From NCBI GenBank assembly GCA_017979445.1, contig CM030710.1, positions 13,006,248-13,070,247 of the forward strand: a stretch of DNA of 64,000 nucleotides, in the 5' to 3' direction. Source of the DNA: Akebia trifoliata. Lineage: Eukaryota; Streptophyta; Magnoliopsida; Ranunculales; Lardizabalaceae. The stretch's first letter is position 1, and the number at the start of each line of letters is the position of its first letter. The position numbers and the translations under genes are program-made. Positions 22,075-34,059 of this stretch are shown here, in pieces. The notes beneath the pieces were generated by a model, which saw only the letters and a program-made list of their open reading frames with translations, was not told the DNA's origin and did not search any database.

Positions 22075-23742
22075 ATGGAGCCCACTCATGCTTTGGAGGT
22101 TCCACCACTTTGACATTACGGTTGAAAGCTCATCTCCCGCTCTTGAAGGTAACTTCAACCTTCCCAATCTCAAAAGGTACGCCGTTATAGACCCATTTTT
22201 ACATCAATGGCTTAGTTCTGACTCATGAAGAGAGAGCTAGGTGGGATTCCAACAAGCTTGGCTTCACTCTCTCTTTGTCGAAGGTCACTATCATGTGGGA
22301 CTTGATAGAGGCTCTTATGGGATTTTGGGTCCCAGAGCTCAATTTATTTCGCTTTGGAGACAAAGAAATGACTCCTACGATTGAGAGTTTGAACGGATAC
22401 TTGGCCTTAGCCAATCGCCTAGGGTGGTTGTACCACCCTTACGAGAAAGTTATAGGAAAGAAGCATCGGGATTCTTTGGGGTCACCAAGCAACAACTAGG
22501 ACGGGATTGATGGGAACTCAAATCTACTCAAGGTTTCTAAGGAATTTTTGCTTCGATGGCTTGGGGATACGAGTTCCCCATCTCGTTTTGACATTTTGAC
22601 CTTGGTGGTAGTGAACCAACTTTTGTTCCCTCGAAATGATGAGTATGTGAATCTAGCTTTGATAAGCGTGCTCGACCAAGTTCGACAAGGTTTTAGGTTG
22701 GCTCCTATGCTTCTAGGAGAAACCTATTTGTCTCACGGCTTGTTCGAGCGAGAGGAGAGAGAACGAGTATATCATGGGTGTGCTCCATTGTTGCAGGTAA
22801 TGTCCCTTTTCAAATTTGGAAACATCATGATTAGAATTGAAGCTTTTAGATTTTGAGGCATTGTGATTAGAGTTGACTTCCTTTTTGTGCAGCTTTGGTT
22901 CTTCGATCATTTGGCTTTGACTACACCCATTAGTCGTCCTTTCAACGTCCATGCTGATTTAGTGGCTTTGATGAACAAAAGAAAACCTCCCGTCCATTCT
23001 GGTGGCAAGTTGGGTTGGTTTGAAGGTTTGCAAGGTATGCCAGATGAAGAGATACGTTGGTTAGGCACCTTCCAGCCTTCGGCTTCACCTGTTCTTTCCT
23101 TTCTCAGAGTTGTTTTGCCATATTGATTGGATTGACTGGGGCTACTCACTACATCCCTCTTCGTGTGTTACGCAATTTGGTGAAGAACAGGGTATAGTGA
23201 CTCATGGAGATTTTGGAGAGTGGGTCGGGTCTTTTTCTCCTTCTCCCTCCTCATGGCAATTGCGTAATCGGTTAGAGAAAGCTTGGAAGAACGTGGTGAC
23301 TCTTGATCATCCTGTATTTCCGGGTTATTCTTTTCAAAACTACCAACTTGGATGCAACAACAGATTGCTGAGAGAACTTGTGCCACGCCTTCAGTTCAAG
23401 GGACGTCTTCTGGTTCTCGTTCTTCTGACCACCGTGATCGACTGGCGGAGATGAGGTGTCTCATAAGCGGATTGAGAAGATTTGGTTACGTTCTGAGAAT
23501 GATCTGAAGAACCAGATAGCTCGACTCGAGTTTTTGAAGAATGAAGAGTCTTCTATTCTGAGGGCGGAGATTGATGATCTTCGGGAGAGGCTTGCCCAGG
23601 GTCCCTGTTTTGATGCCTTTGCATCTTACTTGGTGAGCCGTGATGCTTCGATGCTGAGGTGGTAATGATGGGACAAGCTGCCCGCATTCGTGCCTTAGAA
23701 GAGAGACTTGATTCCTTCTTCATTTCTCGTCGAGATGTGTGA
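22075..23742 (+). pseudogene. Antisense ORF2, unit B: PMD-like protein, frameshifted
   Basis: Second copy of 6040-7712. Exon 1 is 22075-22796 and exon 2 starts at 22893. It keeps some stretches better than unit A, such as KLGWFEGLQGMPDEEIRWLG in exon 2. It has its own indels, for example small losses in the first 60 codons and at the stop-creating site near 22226. Exon 2 continues through IVTHGDFGEWV and the coiled coil (ENDLKNQIARLEFLKNEESS) to the stop at 23740. Comparing the two units shows where the ancestral frame ran. Neither copy is open throughout. Confidence 0.75.
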
Positions 23743-25056
23743 TTGGCACCATTTTTTTTTTTTTTTTGTATTTTTCTTTCCTTTACAAAACGTAATGTGA
23801 AACTTTTTGAAATGAAAGGAAAATAGGTTTTTTACTTACTTGGCCTCAGGTGTATCTATTGCTTTGAAAACATGATGTTTGAATAAGTCCTAGATTTTTC
23901 GTCATCGGCCAAAATAGTAGTTTTGAAAACATTTGAATTTTGGTAATTTGTCTTTGTCGAATATATTGTAGATCCAAAATATGAAGATTTTCGAAAAACC
24001 TTTGTTATCTCGATGATATTGGTGTTTTTGCCAACTACTGAGGATATAGATGTCAGCAGTTCTCAGGTTCTTTTAGAGTCATCCCCAGTGCCCCAGTACT
24101 GGGTGAATATCGATCGAGCATGAGACTTAGGATTCTGGGAAATTTTTTTGCCGTTCACAGTTTATACTCATGCGGGCCAGGAGTTTTTTCACTTTTTTTT
24201 TCTTTCTTTTGTTTTCCCTTATTGCTCCTGGTGCCAGTTACGGTTTTCACCAGACCCGGTTTCCACATTTTTGCGCATCGATGCCTTTTTGGGTTTTCAT
24301 CGTGCCGGTGGTTTTGATCTTGCCATAGTCTGATTCTTTTACTCATAGCGCCCTTTCGGGTTTTCACTATGCCCTTTCAGACTATGCTTGTATTTTTTTT
24401 TTGGATTTTTACATTGCAAATCTTGTTTGGAGCCTCTGTGTCTTTGTGGCTTGGTGACTCAAGTTGAGCTGCGAGATCGGCGACTCTACTCTTGTAGTGG
24501 TACTCTTTCTTGAGTAACAGATCTAGATTCCCCTCTCGAGTTTGCTGACGACTATTCGTGGCTCGGCAACTCAAGTTGAGCCGCGAGATCAATTACTCTA
24601 CACTTCGAGTACTCTTTTTTTTCGAATATCCGACCTGGACTCCCCTCTCGCGTCTTCCAACGACTAATAAGACTTGAGGTCCGGATCAAGCTGCCAGATC
24701 ATTGGTGCTGCCACCGTCATTATGATGCCTTAGAACATTCCCTGATCCGAAAGGACTTTTAATGGGACGAAGTGTTGGCTAAGGCTGAGTGTAGTGGAAA
24801 GGTATAAAAAGGTTAAGGTAGGTTCGTCTAGAGTGGGTTAGACTTGGGGTTCGTCTATTTTTGTTTCGAAAAGGTGATCTATGTCTCCTCCCAGCGTCTC
24901 TCGAACTTGTTTAGGCTGGAGATTTGGGTCGAGCTCAGATCAAGTGTCCGAGTTTTTGAATTTTTTGATTTTTTTGTATTTTAGCCGTTCACAGTTTATC
25001 CTCATGCGGGCCAGGAGTAGCTGATGCTTTGACTTTTTGATTTTCTTTTCTTTGTT

Positions 25057-25098
<42 letters not shown>

Positions 25099-25201
25099 AT
25101 TGACTTGCCCCAGTCTAGGTTAAGAAATGAACGTGATGGCTCAAAGGGGTTGACTAGGGTTAGATAGTTGTTTTCAGGATAGCAAAGATGGCCTTTCGTC
25201 A
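23743..25201. other. Spacer between ORF2 and integrase end, unit B
   Basis: Equivalent of 7713-9132 with shorter T tracts and the same internal repeats near 24453 and 24565. No gene is seen. Confidence 0.7.
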
Positions 25202-26980
25202 TCTCAGGGTCAGATCTCAGGCGTAGTATTTCTTAACGGTGTCAGCATTGATCGGCTGAGGGAAGACTTGTCCGTCCATTTCTGTAAGGATCAAAGCTCC
25301 TCCCGTCATTACCTTCTGCACAATGAATGGTCCCTCGTAATTTGGTCTGAATTTTCCCCTAGCATCTTCTTGTATTGGTAAGATCTTTTTCAAGACAAGG
25401 TCTCCTGGTGAGAAATTCCGAGGTTTGACTTTCTTGTTGTAGGCTCGTGCTATTCGTTTCTGATAGATTTGTCCATGACAAATAGCTGCGAGACGCTTTT
25501 CTTCAATCAGATTTAGTTGATCAAATCGGGCTTGAACCCATTCTGTTTCATCCAACTCTGCTTCTTTTAAGATCCGGAGGGAGGGAATCTCAACCTCGAC
25601 GGGTAAGACTGCTTCCATTCCATACACCAATGAGTACGGAGTTGCCCCAGTTGAGGTTCGAAATGAAGTCGATAAGCATGAAGAGCGAAAGGCAACATGT
25701 CGTGCCAATCTTTGTAAGTGACTGCCATCTTTTCGATGATTCTTTTGATATTCTTGTTGGCGGCCTCAACTGCTCCGTTCATTTTGGGTCTATAGGTACA
25801 GAGTTGTGATGAGTGATTTGAAAGTCTTCGCACATCTTGATCATGTCCTTGTTTTTGAAGTTCTTGGCGTTGTCTGTCACTAAACCACTGGGAAGCCCAT
25901 ATCTGCAGATAATATTGTTCTTGACAAACTTCAGAACACTGCTCTTTGTGACATTGGCATAAGAAGCGGCCTCTACCCATTTTGTAAAGTAATCGATAGC
26001 GACTAGGATGAAGCGGTGCCCATTTGAAGCTTTTGGCGAAATCTGTCCAATAACGTCCATGCCCCAGAGTGAGAAGGGCCAAGGAGTAGTCATATTGTGC
26101 AATTCTGATGGTGGCGCGTTGATCTTATTGGCATAGATCTGGCAGAGATGGCATTTACGGACGTGTTGATAACAATCACTTTCCATGGTGTCCAGTAATA
26201 TCCCATTCTCATGATCTTCTTAGCAAGCATGTGACCATTCATGTGAGGTCCGCAGACTCCACCATGTACGGTTTCGATCAGTCGTTTTGCTTCTATTTCT
26301 GCCACACATCGGAGTAAGACTTCATGATGTGATTTCTTGTACAGAATGCCATTGCTTAGGAAGAATTGGCCTGCTAGCTTCTGATAGTCCTTCGATCATT
26401 AGACGTTGCGTCTGATGGGAGAGTTCGATCTTCGAGATAGGCTTTGATGTCTGAGTACCAAGGCTTTTCTTCAGATTCTTCAACTTCGACGGGTAGGCAG
26501 TAAGCTGGCTCGTCTTGAAGTCCAATCTCAATAGGTCAATGACTAATCCTCTGAGATACTGATCATGGAAGCGAGCGCGTTGCTAGTGCATCAGCAAATT
26601 GATTCTTAGCTCTCGGCATATAAGTGAATGAGATTCTATCGAAGCATGAGCTTAGTTCTTCTAGATACTCATGGTAAGGGATCAATCTCTGCTCTCGAGT
26701 CTTCCATTCTCCAGTCGTCTGATAGACTACTAGGCTTGAATCTCCGAAAACATCGATCTCATCTACCTCGAGATCCAGTGCTGCTTTCAGCCCTGCTATG
26801 CACGCTTCGTATTCAGCCTCGTTGTTAGAACATTGGAACTTTAGTCTGATTGCAATTGGCACGTGGGACCCATCTGGTTTGATCAAGACTGCCCCTATTC
26901 CGTTTTCCTTTTGATTTGCTGCTCCGTCGAAATACATTTTCCAAGCCTGGTTCTTCATCATCGTCCTCAATCTCAGTGAG
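25202..26980 (-). pseudogene. E1 unit B: archaeal-type RNase H and integrase, frameshifted
   Basis: The aRNase H is open here (26970-26563) with YFDGAANQKENGIGAVL, NNEAEYEACIAGL, GDSSLVVYQ and FADALA, so all four acidic catalytic positions are visible. Integrase is broken into at least four frames (26531-26322, 26305-26090, 26186-25779, 25708-25217). The zinc region, the D...D-35-E core and the C-terminal end (INADTVKKYYA) are recognisable. Lesions are single-base changes, for example near 26190, 25793 and 25668. Confidence 0.88.
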
Positions 26981-28690
26981 CAATATGGCTTCGTCAGGAA
27001 AGTTTGTCTTCAATGGTTCGTAATCAGGCAATGGATGCTCGGCTAAATGGTCGGCAATGGCTTGCCCCTTGATGGCCTTTTGAGTGACATAGGTGATGTC
27101 GAACTCAGATAATAGTAATTGCCACTTTGCAGTACGACCTGTTAGTGCTGGTTTTTCAAAGAGATACTTGAGCGGATCCATTCGAGCAATGAGCATAGTC
27201 GAGTAGCTGAGGAGGTAGTGGCGTAGTCGTTGAGATGCCCAGACCAATGCACAACAAGTCTTCTCGAGTGCCGAATACTTTGCCTCATAATCAGTGAACT
27301 TTTTGCTGAGATAGTAAATGGCTTGCTCTTTTCTACCTGACTCATCGTGTTGCCCCAGTACACAGCCCATAGACGTTTCTTGCACCGAGATGTACATCAG
27401 TAAGGGTCGTCCTGGCGTAGGAGGAACCAAGACTGGTGGATTGAGCAAATATTTCTTTATCTTGTCGAAGGCTTCTTGACAGTCTTCGTTCCATGCTTTC
27501 AACATGTCTTTTCTGAGCAGCTTAAATACTGGTTCACAGATAGGCGTGAGTTGCGCAATGAACCTGCTGATATACTGTATTCTACCCAGAAATGCTCGGA
27601 CATCCTTTTCTGACACCGGTGCTTTCATTTCGAGAATGTACTTGGTCTTTGCTGGATCTATCTCGATGCCTCTTCTACTGACGATAAAACCCAATAACTT
27701 GCCTGATGTTGCCCCGAAGACACACTTTGCTGGATTGAGCCTTAAGCTGTATTTCCTTAGCCTGTCGAACAATTTCTTGAGATTTATCAGATGATCTTCT
27801 TCTATGCCCGATTTAGCGATCATATCATCTACGTAGACTTCCATTTCCTTGTGGATCATGTCGTGGAATAAAGCCGTCATTGCACGTTGATAGGTTGCCC
27901 CTGCATTTTAAGCCCAAACGGCATGACTTTGTAATGAAAAGTACCCCAGGGTGTAATGAATGCTGTCTTCTCTTGGTCTTCTTCTGCCATTTTATCTGAT
28001 TGTACCCGAGAAAACCATCCATGAATGAGAACATACCATGCCCTGCTGTACTATCGACTAGAGTGTCGATGTGAGGTAGTGGAAAATCGTCCTTAGGACT
28101 GGCTTTGTTCAAATCCCGATAGTCGACACACATTCTTACTTTCCCATCCTTCTTTGGTACCGGAACGACATTGGCTAGCCATTCGGGATACGTGGAGACG
28201 GCGAGAAATCCTGCTTGAAACTGTTTCATCACTTCATCTTTGACTTTGAGTGTCCATTCTGGCTTAGTCTTCTTAATTTTTGCTTGATCGGCTTGCTCCC
28301 AGGAGCGATCGAGCTTATGAACAACAAGATCCGTGTCCAAACCGGGCATATCTTTGTAGGACCAGGCGAAGATGTCTTGATAATTACGCAATAGTTCGAT
28401 CATCTTCTTTTTTGCTGAGGGGTTAACAAGGCTCCGATTTTTACAACACGTGGGTCATCTTCAGTGCCGAGATTAACTGAGTCTGTATCCTCAATGTTTG
28501 GCTGAACACCCTTTCATGTCGTTCTAACAGGTCCTTGATTTCTTTAGGAGGGTATTCCACTTCGTCCTCAGACTCTTCTTCAATTCCCATGAGATCGAAG
28601 TCGAGTTCAAGATCGAAGTCATACTCGTCCTTTTCATATTCTGTTCTGTCCAAAGGTCCATTCGATTGAGACAAATCCCTTAAATTTTGA
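26981..28690 (-). pseudogene. E1 unit B: reverse transcriptase and RNase H, frameshifted
   Basis: Frame 28403-27825 carries the RT N-terminal half (DIFAWSYKDMPGLDTDLVVH to [10 protein letters not shown]). Frame 27880-26825 carries YVDDMIAKSG, the connection region, the gypsy RNase H and the beginning of aRNase H without interruption. Lost bases near 27990 and 27908 separate the two. The RT-to-aRNase H junction is in frame here (GRTAKWQLLLSEFDITYVTQ), which shows where unit A lost a base. Confidence 0.88.
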
Positions 28691-28940
28691 GAAAACTCTT
28701 TTTTTGGTTTTTGGAATATATCTATTTTTTTGAGATTTTGAAAACTTTTTGATTTTTTGTTTTTTTGAAGACTTTTCGATTTTTTTGATTTTTGAAGAAT
28801 TTTTGATTTTTTTGGTTTTTGAATGCTATTTTCCGGACATCTGAAATAAGAAGAACAATCATGCATTAGTAAAGATAGGGAGCCCTCAAAACAGTCTTTA
28901 CCCGAGGACGAGGGCTCGTTATGATCCTCGGGCAAACTGA
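28691..28940 (-). other. A-rich linker between protease and RT, unit B
   Basis: Same Lys/Asn-rich linker as 12701-12960. The frame is continuous into the RT N-terminal linker (164 codons, 28935-28441). Confidence 0.55.
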
Positions 28941-28946
28941 TGTTGC

Positions 28947-30187
28947 CTAACGGCGTTTTTTTTTGGAGGCTATGGTAGCCTCAAGGGTTAGAGGGAATTC
29001 TTCCCAATTGTGTAGTGTCTCCCCTTCTCTGAGGGGGCGGATGAGATGTGAAAGTGATTTGTTGGGTGATTTGGTTGGTGGTTCGGAGATAACCATGATC
29101 TCCGATTGATTGTTGTTGTTGTCAGGTTGGGGCACAGTCCCTCCCAAACTCGGTGGGATGACGACTGATGCCCAGTCAATGCCCTTTGGAAAAGGGTGAT
29201 TTGTTCCCTTGGTCAGTAGTGATTTTGACTTTGATGGATTTTGGAGCAGTCTCCGATGGACTTTCCTCGGAATCCCCATTGAACAAAACGTCAATGCCTT
29301 CTACGAAGGATGATTGGGACTCGACGATTGAGTCTTCTTGAAAGTGCAGTGTGCGGTATTTACCGTTTTTTACCTTTTTGCCGTGGTGGTTCTGATAAGT
29401 TGTCGGGTCTGATATGGGACTTTGAGAAGCTGACACTAATGTGAGGGACTCGGCCCGGGTTCCAGACATTCGATTCCCGATTTTGCTTTCTTGCTAGTCG
29501 AAGTTCTTTCTTCTTTTCTTTCATTTCTGCTATGTCTTTCTTTGTGGGCCTGAACCCTAGACCAAAATAAGGAGTATATTTGCTCGCTTCGACTGGTGTA
29601 GCTCTTCCTCTTCCCCCTGGTCCTAACCCTTGCTTGGGCCGGTAACCTCCCCTTTTCATGACCCGACCAACCATAATGTTCGCTCTCGATAGCTTTGCCT
29701 TTACATTCTCCTTTCCTTCTCGATGTGGTTGACAGCCGCAAATTGATACGAATGGTAGAGTGCCTTGTCCTTCGTCATCTCTATATCAATGAAAGGCACG
29801 TCTGGGGCTCTCCCAGCTGGAATAAGGTTCTCTGCCAATACTGATACCATCCTTTGCCCCATGATAAATTTGACTCTTTGGTGCAACGAGGAAGGCACAG
29901 CCCCGGCAGTATGGATCCAAGGCCTACCCAGTAACAAGTTGAAGGTCGTTGGTTTCCATGACTTCAAACGTCACTTCAAAGGTGCAGGGTCCTATTGTGA
30001 TTGGTAGGTTCACCTCGCCCAACGAGTCCCTTTTCGAACTATCGAACCCTCGAACAACCTTATTGTTGGGTTTCACATACGACCAATCGGCGTTCAGCTT
30101 TCGGAAGGTCTCAAGTGGACAAACATTAAGCGCTGAGCCATTGTCAATCAGCACCCTGGCAACCATCATGCCCTTGCATATGACCAT
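28947..30187 (-). pseudogene. E1 unit B: aspartic protease and G-patch-like region, frameshifted downstream
   Basis: Frame 30187-29924 keeps the active site VLIDNGSALNVCP followed by DWSYVKPNNKVVRGFDSSKR. The next segments lie in different frames: FNLLLGRPWIH at 29967-29701, the G-patch-like GGYRPKQGLGPGGRG at 29674-29360, then 29469-28947. The D-N-G-S form of the catalytic triad is usual for Ogre proteases. The enzyme would cut the gag-pol precursor. Confidence 0.8.
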
Positions 30188-30192
30188 AATGT

Positions 30193-30819
30193 TCAGTGGC
30201 TCGACATGCCCCGTCCCTTCGGTGTAAACTCATTTTCTGTGAAGATAATAGGATTGGAGGCCATGATCTGGCCGACTGTTTGCTCTAACTGGGCCGGTGT
30301 CGTGGTCGAAGGTACATGTGACCCCCCTAGGACTTTTAACAATGCCTCTTGGTGCTCTTCCGATTTTTGTATTAGTCCTAGGATGCTGACTTGGTCTGGC
30401 TGCTTGTTCAATCTGTCTATTATATTATGCTCTCTCTTGAGGATGAGCTTAATAAAGTCAGCGGCTTCTTTGTCTGTCACTTTTGCTTCAGCTTCTTTAT
30501 CTGCCGCTTTCACCTCCTCTTTCTTCTGGTCATTCTCGTCCATCTTGCCCTTTCCTTTTTCCTTCCTTTTTTCCTCCTCTGTTATCCCATGTGTCGTTTC
30601 TTCAGTCTTTTCCTTGATGCTTACCCCCTTTGTTGGTATTTTTTTGCATCTCCCTGTCTTTGTCATATTACCGATATCGGCCACCAATGCCTTCTTCATT
30701 GTTTCGACCCCGGCGGTTGTGGTGATGGTAGTCTCATAACTCCAAGGAACTGCCTGGAGAGAGCTATAGGGGAATGGCTTAGGTGAATGTATGGTCATGG
30801 GGGGTGGATCGGGTTTCAT
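30193..30819 (-). CDS. E1 unit B: charged gag C-terminal segment
   Basis: Open for 208 codons. A Pro-rich start leads into a Lys/Glu-rich helical region, then KLILKREHNIIDRL, QVSILGLIQKSEEHQEALLK and TVGQIMASNPIIFTENE just before protease. It is separated by frame from the 31098-32849 gag, so a frameshift lies between about 30820 and 31100. Confidence 0.65.
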   Translation of the reverse strand: MKPDPPPMTIHSPKPFPYSSLQAVPWSYETTITTTAGVETMKKALVADIGNMTKTGRCKKIPTKGVSIKEKTEETTHGITEEEKRKEKGKGKMDENDQKKEEVKAADKEAEAKVTDKEAADFIKLILKREHNIIDRLNKQPDQVSILGLIQKSEEHQEALLKVLGGSHVPSTTTPAQLEQTVGQIMASNPIIFTENEFTPKGRGMSSH

Positions 30820-31097
30820 ATTGAGAATGAGAGGAGGTAGTGATGATTTGGGTGTAGTGATGGTAGGGGAAGTTATGTGAGGAGTCGATGGAGTATATGG
30901 AATGACGAGTGGTGGACGTGGAGATGAAGTATATGGTATATGGAGGGGGGGTCGAGTTGATCCTTGGGAATATGGTGGTGCGTAGGGTATAACAAGGGGA
31001 GGCCTGGTTGAATTTTGATGATGGGGTGATCCGTAAGGTATGACTAAAGGAGGTTGGGTAGTAGCATTTTGATGAGTGGGATGGATGGTGAGGTCGG

Positions 31098-32849
31098 CTA
31101 ATCTGAGTGGTAGTGAATTTTGGGGTGAGTTGGTTGTGTAATGGTGACTGTGCTGACTGTTGGTGCTTCTGATCCTTGAGTTAGATGGACCCTGATTTTG
31201 GACCCGATAGGTGCTATCAGATCCGAAGGATTGAAGTAGAGTTCTCCACAGATGACATTTACCCTGTGCCCACTCCCCTCTCCATTGTGGGTAGGTAGGG
31301 GGTTTTGGTTGATATTCTGTTGTTGGGGTGGGTTGGGAGGCCCATCCAGGATAAGAGCCTTCTTGTCAATCAAGTTCTGTACCTGATGTTTGAGCTGCCA
31401 GCATTGGTCTGTCGAGTGCCCCGGTGCACCCATATGAAATTCACAAATCAAATTGGGGTTGTACCCTGGCCCTTTGGCAGCTTCAGGATTTGGTGGACGT
31501 TTGACAAGATACTCACCCTTGAGCAAGATTGGCAGTAACTCAGATAATGTCATGGGTAGCCTGGTAAACACTCTATTAACCCTGTTCGGTCTCGCTTGTT
31601 GATTCTGCCCATATAGTGGTGCCTGTTGGTTCTGTCCATATTGTGGTGCCTGCTGCATTTGTGGAGGAACTGTCCGGAAGGGATTCTGCGGTGCTGGAGC
31701 CCAGGCAGCTCGAGGTACTGGCGCCCAATGTGCCTGGGGTGCCTGTGGCCGCTGAGCTGGTGCTTGAATGATGAGAGGTTGGCTGGGTTGTACATTATTG
31801 ACTTGGGTATCCTCTTTCTTTTTGACAAAAGGCACTGATTTCTTTTGTGCCGAGGTCCCCGCTGCTGCACTCAAGGCTGTAAAGTCAAATATTAGACCAG
31901 TTCGGATCCCGTCCTCGACCCGGTCTGCTACTTGAACTAAGTTTGAGAAGGTGCCTGTAGTGTGTCCAACCAAATGAGTGTAAAAGGCATGCCCCAGTGT
32001 CGAGATAAACGTAGTGTTCATCTCCTGTTCAGTCATCGCAGGCCGCACTTGTGAGGCGGACTCTCGCCATCTCTGGGCATATTCTTTCACTGTTTCTTTA
32101 TGTTTCCTCGTCATCTTAGCCATATCATTCCGATCCAGACCCACATCTGTATTGAACCGGTAATTGTGCCAGAACATTTCAGCCAAGTCCTGCCAACTCT
32201 TGATGAGTGTATGGTCCAATCCTGAGAACCACTTGAGAGCCGGTCCTGTCAAGCTTCTTTGGAAAAGTTGTACCAGCAGTCTGTCATCCTCGCCGTATTG
32301 GCACATTGATCCGCAATACAATTTGAGGTGTGACAGAGGACACCCAACACCATTATATTTCTCAAATTCCGGGCATTTAAACTTGGCCGGCAGCTGTGCG
32401 TTGGGATAGAAGCATAGGTCCCTGAATCTTGTTCCTCCCAGAGTATTTGTGCCTTTCATCCGTCGCATTTCCTCTTGGAGAGATTCAATCTGTCGGGCCA
32501 TTTTGTCGTCAGTAGCACTCTTAGCTTCAGGAGCCCTAAAGTCACACTCGTCATCTGGGATCATCACGGGAGGTGGTGGGTTCTGTGGTATATAAAGCGG
32601 AGGACCCTGATATATTGGCACAGTAGGAGGTGGGGTGGTTTGTTGTTCTGGTCGTATTTGCTCAGGGGGTTCGGGGTTTGACCCGGATGCTTGATGCTGA
32701 GTTGCCTGTGCTTGCAGAAAATTGGTGCTACTCAAGACAGCCGCCAAGATTTGTTCCTGCCTTTTCGTTGTTTCTAACAGCTTTGCTATCATTGCATTAG
32801 CTTCGGCCAGTTCATTTGTCGCAGGTTGTGGTTCATCTGAGTTACTCAT
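31098..32849 (-). CDS. E1 unit B: gag capsid protein, open frame
   Basis: The first ATG (MSNSDEPQP) at 32849 gives 583 codons. The frame is open 23 codons further upstream to a GTG beside a possible splice acceptor (ACCCACAG). The core retrotransposon-gag fold lies around residues 185-310 (FRDLCFYPNAQLPAKFKCPE, SWQDLAEMFWHNYRF, VKEYAQRWRESASQV). A Pro/Gln-rich stretch with repeated YGQNQQAP follows. Near residue 495 is a knuckle C-x2-H-x5-H-x4-C (CEFHMGAPGHSTDQC), a variant of the CCHC knuckle. Gag forms the particle that packages element RNA. This is the only uninterrupted gag in the window. Confidence 0.92.
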   Translation of the reverse strand: MSNSDEPQPATNELAEANAMIAKLLETTKRQEQILAAVLSSTNFLQAQATQHQASGSNPEPPEQIRPEQQTTPPPTVPIYQGPPLYIPQNPPPPVMIPDDECDFRAPEAKSATDDKMARQIESLQEEMRRMKGTNTLGGTRFRDLCFYPNAQLPAKFKCPEFEKYNGVGCPLSHLKLYCGSMCQYGEDDRLLVQLFQRSLTGPALKWFSGLDHTLIKSWQDLAEMFWHNYRFNTDVGLDRNDMAKMTRKHKETVKEYAQRWRESASQVRPAMTEQEMNTTFISTLGHAFYTHLVGHTTGTFSNLVQVADRVEDGIRTGLIFDFTALSAAAGTSAQKKSVPFVKKKEDTQVNNVQPSQPLIIQAPAQRPQAPQAHWAPVPRAAWAPAPQNPFRTVPPQMQQAPQYGQNQQAPLYGQNQQARPNRVNRVFTRLPMTLSELLPILLKGEYLVKRPPNPEAAKGPGYNPNLICEFHMGAPGHSTDQCWQLKHQVQNLIDKKALILDGPPNPPQQQNINQNPLPTHNGEGSGHRVNVICGELYFNPSDLIAPIGSKIRVHLTQGSEAPTVSTVTITQPTHPKIHYHSD

Positions 32850-33054
32850 GGTTGATGAAGATGATCGGAGAAAGTATGGAGGCTTCTCAGGGAGTTTGTA
32901 CTTTTTTCGTTTGGCCACCTGTGGGTACAGAAGACCAAGTGTTACTATCTTACTTGCAAAAAGGGAAATGCATGATGTTTTATTAAGTCCGGTAATTATT
33001 ATGGGATGGTACTCAAAAAGGGAAATTTAGTTAGGTGAGCTTGAAAATACGGTT
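32850..33054 (-). other. Leader before gag, unit B
   Basis: Equivalent of 16889-17092. It contains the possible acceptor CTGTACCCACAG on the minus strand at about 32920-32931. Confidence 0.4.
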
Positions 33055-33740
33055 CGTCAGCGCGGAGCTGGATTGTTTTTGAGAGAAAATAATTACATCA
33101 GCGCGAAGCTGGCATCGACACGGGGTCGGTAAAACATTTTTTTTTTTTTTTTTTTTTTAAAAGGTAATTTCCTCAGCACGGGGCTGGCATCGACACGGAG
33201 TCGGGAAAACATTTTGAAAAGAAATTACATCAGCACGGAGCTGGCATCGACACGGAGTCGGTAAAACGGTTTGAAAATAAATTACATCAGCACGGAGCTG
33301 GCATCGACACGGAGTCGGTAAAACGGTTTGAAAGGAAATTACATCAGCACGGAGCTGGCATCGACACGGAGTCGGTAAAACGGTTTGAAAAGAAATTACA
33401 TCAGCACGGAGCTGGCATCGACACGGAGTCGGTAAAACATTTTGAAAAGAAGTTACATCAGCACGGAGCTGGCATCGACACGGAGTCGGTAAAACATTTT
33501 GAAAAGAAGTTACATCAGCACGGAGCTGGCATCGACACGGAGTCGGTAAGATATTTTGAAAAGAAGTTACATCAGCATGGAGCTGGCATCGACACGGAGT
33601 CGGTAAACGTTTTTGAAAAGGTAATTTCATCAGCACGGACTGGCATCGACACGGAGTCGGGAAACATTTTGGAAAAAGGTAATTTCATCAGCACGGGACT
33701 GGCATCGACACGGAGTCGGGAAAACATTTTGAAAAGAAAT
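33055..33740. repeat. 57-bp minisatellite, unit B
   Basis: About 12 copies of the same unit as 17093-17780, at the same place relative to gag. Confidence 0.92.
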
Positions 33741-33767
33741 TTCTGAGATAAACTGAGTTAGAATAAC

Positions 33768-33962
33768 CCGTATTTTTGGCAGCCCCCAATTCAGTTCTCT
33801 GAAATCATCGTCGGCCAGGCGGATCTCCAAGGAAGAGGCGGCGCACAATGGCACTCTTAAATCACCTTGTTCCCTGAATAGACGTAGTCTATCCCCCTCG
33901 TATCAACAGGGTAAGATCTTTCTAGGCACCGACTTTGATCAAGGACTGCAATTGGTGCTTTG
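33768..33962 (-). other. Conserved E1 leader block, unit B
   Basis: Nearly identical to 17815-18003. It is the second E1 copy of the block shared with the E2 leader. Confidence 0.75.
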
Positions 33963-34059
33963 TTAACATTTTTTTTTTTTTTTTTTTTTGAAAAAGTTGA
34001 ATGTGTTTGAGTCGATTGATTGGTTGTTATCTTTATTAGATCATAGATGGATCATGAAC

